64,000 nt of DNA from Citrobacter sp. Marseille-Q6884. Lineage in GTDB: Bacteria > Pseudomonadota > Gammaproteobacteria > Enterobacterales > Enterobacteriaceae. The first letter of the stretch is position 1. Every line of letters starts with the position of its first letter. A program made the position numbers and the translations under genes. The DNA lies in assembly GCF_945906775.1 (NCBI RefSeq), contig NZ_CAMDRE010000001.1:62001-126000 (forward strand), written 5' to 3'. Of this stretch, positions 16,918 to 24,792 are shown in pieces. Under the pieces are notes generated by a model. It had not been told where the DNA came from. It saw only the letters and a list, made by a program, of their open reading frames with translations, and did no database searches.

Positions 16918-16956
16918 ATCCATTTCCTTGTTAACGTGGAGAATCACGCAGTCCAT

Positions 16957-17215
16957 TTTGAATAAATAAAGAATAAATAAAGTGATTTAAATCATTTTGG
17001 CAGCACAGGTTGCAAAGAAATATTTAAAAATGTGACGCACCATAGTTTGACGCTAATTAATGTCAGCAAGCTGACATTTAAATTAATCATTATTTATGTA
17101 ATGAAGCGTAAATATGGCACCCGGAAAGTGAGCGACGCTAAAAATAACAAATAAAGTGATTTACAGATAAAATATATCGTGCCGATGAAAATATGTTGAT
17201 CACGATAAATTTACC
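16957..17215. promoter_or_regulatory. AT-rich control region with palindrome and direct repeats
   Basis: No gene was seen in these 259 bases between the yjiH-like operon and the end of the chemosensory operon. They hold the 14-base direct repeat AATAAAGTGATTTA (16976-16989 and 17150-17163). The first copy continues into the palindrome TGATTTAAATCA, which looks like a CRP/FNR-family half-site pair. A perfect inverted repeat, AATGTCAGC-AA-GCTGACATT, lies at 17059-17078. The promoter of the yjiH operon must lie here. Confidence 0.45.
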
Positions 17216-17575
17216 TTAACGCCAGCTTAGTAATGGGCTAAACGCCTCGGTCCCCACCAATGCCCGAAGCGCTGGCAGGCGGCAACCGTGAGCCAAAAGT
17301 GGCGGAACGGCAAAAATTGTATCGCTGGATAACAGGACGTTTTCCAGTTGCCCCCACAAATACCATCCGCACTCAACGCCGCTGTCCGGGACAAACAGAT
17401 GCAGATGCCTTCCCGTTTGCGGTTCATCGGCAATACCCAGCCACTGGCTAAAACGCGGGATCTCCGGCAAAACTTGCGTGACCAGCGCACAGCGCTTTAC
17501 CTGGTTCGCCGGAATATAAAAGTCCTGTTCCCCCAGGGTAATACGCACCGCGGCCAGATTAATGAGAGGCGTCAT
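17216..17575 (-). CDS. Small CheW-like protein ending the chemosensory operon
   Basis: It has 119 residues and I do not recognise it firmly. It begins MTPLINLAAVRITLGEQDFY, a beta-rich opening like that of CheW domains, and IPANQVKRC resembles the IPA-I-EI stretch of CheW. It is shorter than a full CheW. The ATG at 17575 overlaps the cheW stop, with CCAGGAGA 10 bases upstream; a TTG at 17602 is the alternative. As last gene of an operon that already has a full CheW, it may be a second coupling protein (Wsp systems have two, WspB and WspD). Identity is inferred mainly from context. Confidence 0.5.
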   Translation of the reverse strand: MTPLINLAAVRITLGEQDFYIPANQVKRCALVTQVLPEIPRFSQWLGIADEPQTGRHLHLFVPDSGVECGWYLWGQLENVLLSSDTIFAVPPLLAHGCRLPALRALVGTEAFSPLLSWR

Positions 17576-18083
17576 AGCCGCTGGTCTCCTGGTAGCGGTC
17601 AAAGACCAGATTCAGATCGAGCAACGTGAACCAGGTCTCCGCCACATTGACGATCCCTACCGCAATGGTTTGTAGCGCCGGAGGGAGCGAGTCGCCTGGC
17701 AAATGAATCTGACTTTCAACAACCTCAAGGACATCAATCAGTTTGTCGATGAGTATCCCGCTTTGCATTTTCTCTGAGCATCCAATCAGGATGGTGCGTT
17801 TTCCCGCCGGGTTAGCCACCGGTTTGTCGATCAGGCTATCCAGTCTCATCACCGATTCCACTCGCCCGCGATAGTTGATCACTCCTTCGAGCATCGGCGC
17901 GCAGCACGGAACCCAGGAGATTGGGCGCTCTGCGAGGATCTCTTTGATCTGAGCGCCGTAGAAGGCAAAATTTTTATCTGCCAGCTGGAATAACACCAGC
18001 GTTCGCCTCGGTTCATCCACGTTTTCGCACTCAGGCTTATCGCCATGATTCAACGCGAGAATGTGATCCAATTCTGCATTCAT
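17559..18083 (-). CDS. CheW-family coupling protein
   Basis: It has 174 residues: a single CheW domain (about 25-165) with the usual pattern LVLFQLADKNFAFYGAQIKE, a conserved GVINYRGRV and the closing LLDLNLVF. It links the chemoreceptor to the CheA-type kinase at the membrane array. It overlaps the upstream diguanylate cyclase gene by four bases. It corresponds in role to WspB or WspD. Confidence 0.85.
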   Translation of the reverse strand: MNAELDHILALNHGDKPECENVDEPRRTLVLFQLADKNFAFYGAQIKEILAERPISWVPCCAPMLEGVINYRGRVESVMRLDSLIDKPVANPAGKRTILIGCSEKMQSGILIDKLIDVLEVVESQIHLPGDSLPPALQTIAVGIVNVAETWFTLLDLNLVFDRYQETSGYDASH

Positions 18084-19771
18084 GCCCTCTCCTTTTCCTC
18101 TGCGATACAGAAGGTATTGCGGCCGTTTTGTTTCGCGGCATACAGCGCCTGATCGGCGCGTTCGCGAAGCGTTTCAACGCGATCGCCAAACTGCCACTGT
18201 GCGATACCTGCGCTGAAGGTGCTGTGGAACGTGGTGTCATTGACGGAAAACGCCACCTGCTCGTAATCCTTACGCAACCGCTCAACCACCCGCGCTGCCT
18301 TCTCGCTGTCGGTGTTGGGCATAATGATGGCAAACTCTTCCCCGCCGTAGCGCCCCACAACGTCGGTACTGCGTAAGCGATGAGAAAAAAGCTGCGAGAT
18401 GCCCACAATGACCTGGTCGCCTGCTGCATGACCGTAGGTATCGTTAATGTTTTTAAAGCGATCCAGATCCACCATCACCAGACAGAACTGATTGCCGCTA
18501 TAGTTCGATTCGGTGATCGCGCTTTTCAGGAAGTGCGTGGTCGTCGAGTGGTTGTATAACCCGCTCAGGCTGTCCTGTGACATACGGGCGCGCAAGGTAC
18601 GCATTCTTTCTGCGCGGATCGATACCGCCCGAATAAGCTCCTGCGGGTCGGCCTGTTTGAGAATAAAGTCCTCCGCGCCGATGCTCATCGCGCCAAACTG
18701 CGCCGTCTTGTTGGTCTCACTGGAAAGATAGGCAATCGGCAAGCCAATATGCTGCGGTATTTGGCGGATCAGCTTGGTCAGCTCTTCACCGCTGTATTCC
18801 GGCATGTGGTAGTCCATCAGGACGAGGTCGATAGGGTGAACGTTCAGCACGTGCAGCAAATGCTGGGGTTTTTCCAGCACATGCACTTCCATTCCCGCCA
18901 TACGCAGCATTTCTGCATTGTATTCCGCAACCGAGCGCTCATCGTCGATCAGCAATACCTGATAGGGCTTTTTCAGCGACGGCTGAGTTAAACGATGGAG
19001 TTCCTGCACCAAATCGGTGATGGAGGCGGGTTTCACGTAATAACCGTCACAACCTGATTTAATGGCATTTATCCTGGCGTTAAAGTCGCTGTGGCACGAG
19101 AGAAACAGAACCGGGAAGGCCGTTCCGACTTTCTGCCTCAGATCCGACATCGTCAACGGGCCGCCATACGCATTATCCGGGAAGCTGACGTCCATAATCA
19201 CCACCGAAGGCGGTTGCGAAAGGACGGCCTGAGTAAAGTCATCCGTGTTCGCAAAAACATGACAGGTAAAACCAAAGCAGCGTAGTTGGGTGGCAAGCAA
19301 CTCCACCTGATCGATATCATCATCGCACAGATAAATCGGCTGGCTGGCGCGACGGATAAACCCCTCTTCTGCGCGCTGCGCGGCGACCGGTAATTTGAAG
19401 TCGGTGTCGCTGATGCGATGTTCAAGATTAAGTTGTTCTTGCGTCAGGGTGTACAGCCAGCGGATGATCCGGCGCAGCTCATCGTAATGTAATGTGCTTT
19501 GATCCAGTTCCGAATCCGTGAGTAAACGCTCCCCTTCTGCGGCAGCATTCGCCAACGCAAGAAAGCCAAACGATCCCGCCGATCCATGAATGCTGTGTAG
19601 CAAAATGTGCAGCTGTTTACGACAGGGTTCCGTGGGCTCCGCGACCAATTGAACGAGCAACCTTTCCGCTTGTGACAGCATGTCGGGAATGCGTCGTAAA
19701 AAACCCTGCCGCAAACGCGCTATCTTTTCATGCGCCGCCGCCATGGCGATGTGCTTATTTTCTGGTTTCAT
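18080..19771 (-). CDS. Hpt-REC-REC-GGDEF diguanylate cyclase, output of the chemosensory system
   Basis: It has 563 residues and four modules in order. A histidine phosphotransfer domain (about 15-110) has the phospho-His in LLHSIHGSAGSFGF (His59). The first receiver (145-262) has acceptor Asp194 and the second (270-385) Asp320. The GGDEF domain (400-558) has an intact GGEEF at 476-480 and an RxxD inhibitory site, RSTD, at 467-470. It should therefore make c-di-GMP and be product-inhibited. WspR, the analogous output in Pseudomonas, has only one receiver and no Hpt. The gene overlaps cheW downstream and follows a lone receiver gene by 12 bases. Confidence 0.9.
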   Translation of the reverse strand: MKPENKHIAMAAAHEKIARLRQGFLRRIPDMLSQAERLLVQLVAEPTEPCRKQLHILLHSIHGSAGSFGFLALANAAAEGERLLTDSELDQSTLHYDELRRIIRWLYTLTQEQLNLEHRISDTDFKLPVAAQRAEEGFIRRASQPIYLCDDDIDQVELLATQLRCFGFTCHVFANTDDFTQAVLSQPPSVVIMDVSFPDNAYGGPLTMSDLRQKVGTAFPVLFLSCHSDFNARINAIKSGCDGYYVKPASITDLVQELHRLTQPSLKKPYQVLLIDDERSVAEYNAEMLRMAGMEVHVLEKPQHLLHVLNVHPIDLVLMDYHMPEYSGEELTKLIRQIPQHIGLPIAYLSSETNKTAQFGAMSIGAEDFILKQADPQELIRAVSIRAERMRTLRARMSQDSLSGLYNHSTTTHFLKSAITESNYSGNQFCLVMVDLDRFKNINDTYGHAAGDQVIVGISQLFSHRLRSTDVVGRYGGEEFAIIMPNTDSEKAARVVERLRKDYEQVAFSVNDTTFHSTFSAGIAQWQFGDRVETLRERADQALYAAKQNGRNTFCIAEEKERA

Positions 19772-19783
19772 CGGACGTTTGGC

Positions 19784-20146
19784 TTATTCAGTAACAGCGG
19801 CAGGCTGCAGTAGCGCATTGACGGCTATCCCCAGGTTTTCGGCCAGGTTTTCATCTTTTTTCACCCAGCGGTCGTACGGCACATCGCTTGTCATCACTTC
19901 ATTAGCACTCAGCAAAATGAAAGGCTTAGACCAACCCTGCGCACGTAACAGCGCCAATAGATCCAGACCGCTAATCTCAGGCATGTGCAGATCGCTGATA
20001 ACCAGATCGATATTCTGTTCCGAATCCAGACTGGCCAGGGCGGAAATAGCACTTTCCACAATCACGACATCGTAACCGTCCATTTGCAAAAAAACAGACG
20101 CCAGTTCCGCCGCAAAAAGATCATCATCTACTAATAAAATTCGCAT
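19784..20146 (-). CDS. Single-domain response regulator (CheY-like)
   Basis: It has 120 residues and only a receiver domain: acidic pair in LLVDDDLF, phospho-acceptor Asp52 in VISDLHMP, Ser/Thr-type LLSAN and Lys in WVKKDE. With no output domain it may shuttle phosphoryl groups to the Hpt of the neighbouring cyclase, or act as a phosphate sink for the CheA kinase. It lies between cheA and the cyclase gene with gaps of 22 and 12 bases. Confidence 0.88.
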   Translation of the reverse strand: MRILLVDDDLFAAELASVFLQMDGYDVVIVESAISALASLDSEQNIDLVISDLHMPEISGLDLLALLRAQGWSKPFILLSANEVMTSDVPYDRWVKKDENLAENLGIAVNALLQPAAVTE

Positions 20147-20168
20147 CTTCTCTCTCGATTTTGCGCCA

Positions 20169-22295
20169 TCAGCACAAAAGCATTTTTAATGTTTTGATCA
20201 AACTGTCCTGCTCGAAATCGCCCTTGGCGATGTAGGCGTCCGCGCCCACCTGAATGCCCCGTCGTCGGTCCTCTTCCTTCGCGCGTGACGTCACGATAAT
20301 GATCGGCGTGTGCTGGTAGTTTTTCTCTCCACGCAACGATTTGGTGAAGGTAAAACCATCCATAAACGGCATTTCAACGTCCGTCAGTACGGCATCAAAC
20401 TGGGTCAATCTGGCTTTTTGTAATCCTGACAATCCATCTTCTGCCAGCGTCACCTGGTAACCGTGCGCTTCCAGCACGTTTTTCTCGATTTCGCGGGTGT
20501 TCAGAGAGTCATCGACCACCAGCACGTGCCAGGCATCTTGCGCTACGCTTGCCGGTTGGACAGGCGCGCTGGTTTGGCGCGATTGTTGCGCCATCGCCAT
20601 CAGCGCCGGAACTTGCAGGATACTGACCAGTTGATTATCCGGCGTCTGTACCATTCCCGAGACCAGTGACTGCTGCTGCATATGCTTCGGTAACGGCTTA
20701 ATCATCATCTTGCGTTCATCGAGCAGCTTATCCACCCGCAGCGCCATTTTGCTGTATTGATTCTGAACGACGATTAATCGCTGCCCCGGCGCTGACAGGC
20801 AGACCTGGCGGTCATGAATGCCAAGCAGAGCGCCGGCACACACCACCGGAATAAACTCGTTATGCAAAATAATGGCGGGGCGTCCGGCAATGTCGTTAAT
20901 CCCCTCAGGGGTACACTCCACCACCTCAACCACATACTGTGCGGCAAGCCCGAACAGGTGTCCCTGCTCTTCAAATTGCAGAATACGCATCATCGTCAGC
21001 GAAACCGGCAAACGCAGCGTAAAGCTCGTACCTATTCCCTGACGGCTATAGACCTGCAGATCCCCTTGCAGATCGGTGACGACGGTTTTACGCACGACAT
21101 CCAGGCCAACGCCGCGACCGGAAAGTTCGGACACGATTTTACTGGTCGAAAAACCCGGATGAAAAATCAGCTCATTACATTCCTGCTCGGAGAGTTGTCC
21201 CGCCATCGACGCAGGCACCAACCCTTTACTGATCGCTTTCGCGCTGATTGCCGCGTAATCCAGGCCACGCCCGTCATCCTCTACGCGCAGCAATATTCCG
21301 CTACCATCCTGCTGCGTGGTAATGGTAATCGTGCCGCGCGTCGATTTTCCGAGCGCCAGACGTTCATCGATCTCGCCGATGCCATGATCAACCGCGTTTC
21401 GCAGTAAATGGGTCAGCGACTCCGATAATCGGTCGATTAACTGGCGGTCGATTTCCACCTCGCCCCCGACAAAGCGGCAAACCACCTGTTTGTTCAGCGT
21501 GGAGGCCAGTTCACTGACCTGTAGCGAAATCGGCTCAAATAAAGTTGAAAGCGGGAGCATGCGGATCCTCGCCGCAACGTCATACAATTCGAACATCTGC
21601 AAATGCTGAACCTGCACGCTCTCTTTCAACTGGACGCTGAAATCACGGATCTGCTGGCGAAGCTGTTCTGCGCTCAGCCCTAACAGTCGCGGGACAAGCT
21701 GACTCAAGTTTTGTATCTGCTGCTCCAGGCGATCATGACCCGCGAGCACTTCGCCGAGAATGTCGATCAGACTGTCCAGTTTGTTCAGCTTCACGCGAAC
21801 AAAATCGGCCTGTTTAATGCCCGAATCGACGGTAATTGTCGCGGCCGACACCACAGGCTTGTCCGGTTGCACAGCGGCCTCCACAACCTGCGAGGGCGCC
21901 TCCCCCCGGCTCGCGCAGGCAAGCCGTTCGCACAGCCCCGCATCCGCAGGCGGCAGTTGGTTATCCCCTTCGCTGACAAAAAGCTGGGTCAACTGGTTTG
22001 AGAGGTATTCCACCGACTCATGTATCAGGTTGCCAAGCGACCTGTCCGGCGTCAGTTTCTTGTCCCGTAACTCGCTCAGGACATCCTCAAGATGATGTGT
22101 GACATCTGCGATACTTTGCAGTTTCAACATTCGGGCGCCCCCTTTCAGGGTGTGCGCCGCCCGAAACATCTCGCCGATCCAGGCATCGGTATGCTCATCA
22201 GCAGAGAGCAGGAATGCCCCCTCGCTGATCGTCTGCAAATGACCTCTTCCTTCATCAATAAAGCGCAGCACGAATTTTTTCAGATCGATAGCCAT
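20169..22295 (-). CDS. Hybrid CheA-type histidine kinase with C-terminal receiver (WspE-like)
   Basis: It has 708 residues. Modules: N-terminal Hpt with FRAAHTLKGGARML (phospho-His48); a linker and dimerisation region (about 160-270); an HATPase core with the N-box LRNAVDHGI and G-boxes VEDDGRGLD and GRGVGLDVV; a CheW-like regulatory domain (about 435-570); and a C-terminal receiver with acceptor Asp639 in LTDVEMPFMDG. The CheA-REC layout is that of WspE and FrzE-type kinases rather than flagellar CheA. It would phosphorylate its own receiver, the lone receiver and the CheB and cyclase receivers. Gap of 11 bases from cheR. Confidence 0.92.
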   Translation of the reverse strand: MAIDLKKFVLRFIDEGRGHLQTISEGAFLLSADEHTDAWIGEMFRAAHTLKGGARMLKLQSIADVTHHLEDVLSELRDKKLTPDRSLGNLIHESVEYLSNQLTQLFVSEGDNQLPPADAGLCERLACASRGEAPSQVVEAAVQPDKPVVSAATITVDSGIKQADFVRVKLNKLDSLIDILGEVLAGHDRLEQQIQNLSQLVPRLLGLSAEQLRQQIRDFSVQLKESVQVQHLQMFELYDVAARIRMLPLSTLFEPISLQVSELASTLNKQVVCRFVGGEVEIDRQLIDRLSESLTHLLRNAVDHGIGEIDERLALGKSTRGTITITTQQDGSGILLRVEDDGRGLDYAAISAKAISKGLVPASMAGQLSEQECNELIFHPGFSTSKIVSELSGRGVGLDVVRKTVVTDLQGDLQVYSRQGIGTSFTLRLPVSLTMMRILQFEEQGHLFGLAAQYVVEVVECTPEGINDIAGRPAIILHNEFIPVVCAGALLGIHDRQVCLSAPGQRLIVVQNQYSKMALRVDKLLDERKMMIKPLPKHMQQQSLVSGMVQTPDNQLVSILQVPALMAMAQQSRQTSAPVQPASVAQDAWHVLVVDDSLNTREIEKNVLEAHGYQVTLAEDGLSGLQKARLTQFDAVLTDVEMPFMDGFTFTKSLRGEKNYQHTPIIIVTSRAKEEDRRRGIQVGADAYIAKGDFEQDSLIKTLKMLLC

Positions 22296-22306
22296 AATCG
22301 TTCTTC

Positions 22307-23728
22307 TTACCCGCTTTGATGGGCGAATTGCGCCAGTTGATGTTCACAAAGAAAGCGAAACGTATTGCCGGGAAACACCATGGGCAAACGCAGACGACAA
22401 ACCGTAGACGGGTTGTTCATTTCGTCGTTCAGTAATTGCATGACCACGCGGTAAGTGCGCTGCGCTGGCTGGCGTAGTTCGCTTTGTCGGTACATTTCGG
22501 CCAGATAATAGTGTGCAGGCCAGTACCCCGGTTCCTGATAGACAACCTGTTTGAACCAGGCGATGGCCTGCTGGGTCTGGTGCTGCCACATCATCGCCAG
22601 GCCGAGCAGCATTTTGGCTTCCGCCGACCACTCATCCTGCGCGAGGATCTTTTGCGCATTGCCGGCAGTCTGCGAAAACTCACACTGTTCAAGGGCTATC
22701 ACCCCCTGAATAAGCAGCGCTTCCTGATTGCGGGGATCGTTACGCAAGACGCTGGCAATACACGCCTCGGCTTCAGAAAAACATTTTTCATCCAGGCAGG
22801 CTCGCGCTTTTTTCAGCCAGTCCTCAGAATGACGTTCCGTTGGCGCAGGACGCGCGGCAGGCACGACAACAGCAGGTGCGGCGGCAAGCGGCGCACGTAC
22901 CGACACTCTCGGTGCAGGGGCAACCCGCGGCGCTTCGCTATGGTGGCAAAAATAGAAAATACCGTCTTCTTGCTCCAGCTTCAGAATGTCGAAATTGTTG
23001 GCCAGCGTTTCCGCATTACCGAAGAATAAAGCGCCCTGCGGATGCAGCATCTTCAGCAAGTTGCCGTGCAGTTCGCGACGCGTTGGCGTATCGAAATAGA
23101 TAGACACGTTGCGCAGCAAAATAATGTCCACTTCTGGCAGCAGTTGCTCTTTGATTATGTTGGTGCGGTGGAACGAGACTTTCTCGCGGATCTCATCGTG
23201 CAGGCGGTACAGGTTTCCCTGACGGGTAAAATAGCGCTGTTGAATCTGCGGATCGACGCCGCGAAACGAGTAGCTTGAATAACTGGCGTTTCGCGCTTTG
23301 GCCAGGATCGCCGGGTCAATATCACAGCCGTAGATTTCAATTCGCCCCGCCATGCCATCCTGGTACTTTTCATGCAACTTCATCGCCAGCGAATAGGCTT
23401 CTTCACCGGATGAACATCCGGCGCTCAGAATGCGCAACGGCGTGTTGCGTTGTCGCAGAAGGCGAGGCACCCATTTATCGCAGATTAAATCCAGCGTATC
23501 GCTTTCACGAAAAAAGTAGGTTTCGTTAATCGTAATCAGCGTAATGAAGTTATCGAACTCGTCCTGCGAGATACGCAGTTGTTCAAAGTATTCGTAGTAG
23601 TTACTGATATTCCGTTCGGCCATCCGTCGGCTCAGCGCGGATTTCAGCAACGCTTCCATCGCATTATCGAAGTGCAAACCCACCCGGTCTTTAATCAACC
23701 GGGCGTAATCAGGGAGATTGGGTATCAT
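22307..23728 (-). CDS. CheR-type chemoreceptor methyltransferase with TPR-like C-terminus (WspC-like)
   Basis: It has 473 residues. The N-terminal CheR domain (1-270) has TINETYFFR (67-75) and the S-adenosylmethionine-binding ILSAGCSSGEEAYSLA (100-115), followed by LLRNVSIYF. A proline/alanine linker near 275-300 leads to a helical C-terminal part with tetratricopeptide-like repeats (ALLIQGVIALEQCEFSQ, AWFKQVVYQEPGYWPAHYYL). The receptor in this operon lacks the C-terminal NWETF tether, so the repeats may do the docking. It overlaps cheB by four bases. Confidence 0.9.
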   Translation of the reverse strand: MIPNLPDYARLIKDRVGLHFDNAMEALLKSALSRRMAERNISNYYEYFEQLRISQDEFDNFITLITINETYFFRESDTLDLICDKWVPRLLRQRNTPLRILSAGCSSGEEAYSLAMKLHEKYQDGMAGRIEIYGCDIDPAILAKARNASYSSYSFRGVDPQIQQRYFTRQGNLYRLHDEIREKVSFHRTNIIKEQLLPEVDIILLRNVSIYFDTPTRRELHGNLLKMLHPQGALFFGNAETLANNFDILKLEQEDGIFYFCHHSEAPRVAPAPRVSVRAPLAAAPAVVVPAARPAPTERHSEDWLKKARACLDEKCFSEAEACIASVLRNDPRNQEALLIQGVIALEQCEFSQTAGNAQKILAQDEWSAEAKMLLGLAMMWQHQTQQAIAWFKQVVYQEPGYWPAHYYLAEMYRQSELRQPAQRTYRVVMQLLNDEMNNPSTVCRLRLPMVFPGNTFRFLCEHQLAQFAHQSG

Positions 23729-24792
23729 GGCAATGTACTCTCAAAATGCCCGTGAAAAGCCATCGAAAGCAGCACTTTCGCGAGGTCATCCAGCGGGATC
23801 GTGCGATGTATCAGCTGTTTGTCGATAGCGTTCTTATTCATTCCAAAGACAACAGAACTTTCCTCATCCTGCGCCAGCGTCCTGCCACCCCGCTGAAAAA
23901 TGAGTTCAATACCACGACAACCATCGCTGCCCATCCCTGTCATGATTAAGCCGACGGCCTTTTCACGAAAGACCTCAGCGACCGACTCCAGCAACAGGTT
24001 GCAGCTGGGATGATAAACGTCACTCTCCTGCCGTGGGATCGCGGCCAGACGTTGATCGTTTTTAACGATCAGATGCTGTTCAGGCGGCAATATATACACA
24101 TACCCCGCTTCCACACGATCGCCCACCTGCGCCAGTCGCACCTTCAGGTCGGTTACGCTGTCCAGCCAGTGCACCATGTTCTTGGCGAAGCCATCGGCAA
24201 TGTGTTGGGCGATCAGTACCGGACACGGAAACGTACCCGGTAATGCCTGCAAGAGCTTACTCAGCGCCTGCGGTCCGCCCGTTGAGCAGGCGATCGCCAA
24301 CACAAAAGGCCAGTCCTCTTGCGCCCTGACGACACGCGTGTCCGGGCGGTCAACCGGCATTTTCAGCTCTGTCGGGTAACGTAATCCCTTGATATGGCGA
24401 ATGACTTTTACGCCAACCAGCAATTCAACTTTGCGGTGCAGCGCGTCGTTCGATAAAGGGGGATCGCTGCTCTGGTACAACACAGCCAGCGCGCCGCGAG
24501 AAATGTAATCATCATCCCATTGATTTTCTGGAAAAAAGCGCATGACCAATATCGGAATTGCGCTGGTTGCCATAATGGTTTCAACAATCTCAACGTTATC
24601 GGCAGTCGAGGTGTCCAGCGTCAGGATCAGCAGGTCAGGCATCAACTGTTGTAACAGTCGAATCGCCTGCCTGCGGTGGGCAGCCTGACCCACCACTTTA
24701 ATCTGCGGGTGCTCCTCAAGCTGCCTGACCAGCTCATTGCGCGACACGCTGCCCAGATCCAGGATCAGCACCCGAATGTTACCGCTATTCAT
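23725..24792 (-). CDS. CheB-type methylesterase with degenerate receiver (WspF-like)
   Basis: It has 355 residues. The C-terminal esterase domain (about 160-350) has the catalytic triad in ACSTGGPQAL (Ser), IAQHIADGF (His) and MTGMGSDGCRG (Asp). The N-terminal receiver keeps a possible acceptor Asp60 (LILTLDTST) but lacks the paired acidic residues (LILDLGS instead of V-DD-S) and the usual Lys before Pro (VLYQSSDPP). Phosphorylation control may therefore be weak or lost. In Wsp systems loss of WspF locks the pathway on. It overlaps both neighbours by four bases. Confidence 0.9.
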   Translation of the reverse strand: MNSGNIRVLILDLGSVSRNELVRQLEEHPQIKVVGQAAHRRQAIRLLQQLMPDLLILTLDTSTADNVEIVETIMATSAIPILVMRFFPENQWDDDYISRGALAVLYQSSDPPLSNDALHRKVELLVGVKVIRHIKGLRYPTELKMPVDRPDTRVVRAQEDWPFVLAIACSTGGPQALSKLLQALPGTFPCPVLIAQHIADGFAKNMVHWLDSVTDLKVRLAQVGDRVEAGYVYILPPEQHLIVKNDQRLAAIPRQESDVYHPSCNLLLESVAEVFREKAVGLIMTGMGSDGCRGIELIFQRGGRTLAQDEESSVVFGMNKNAIDKQLIHRTIPLDDLAKVLLSMAFHGHFESTLP

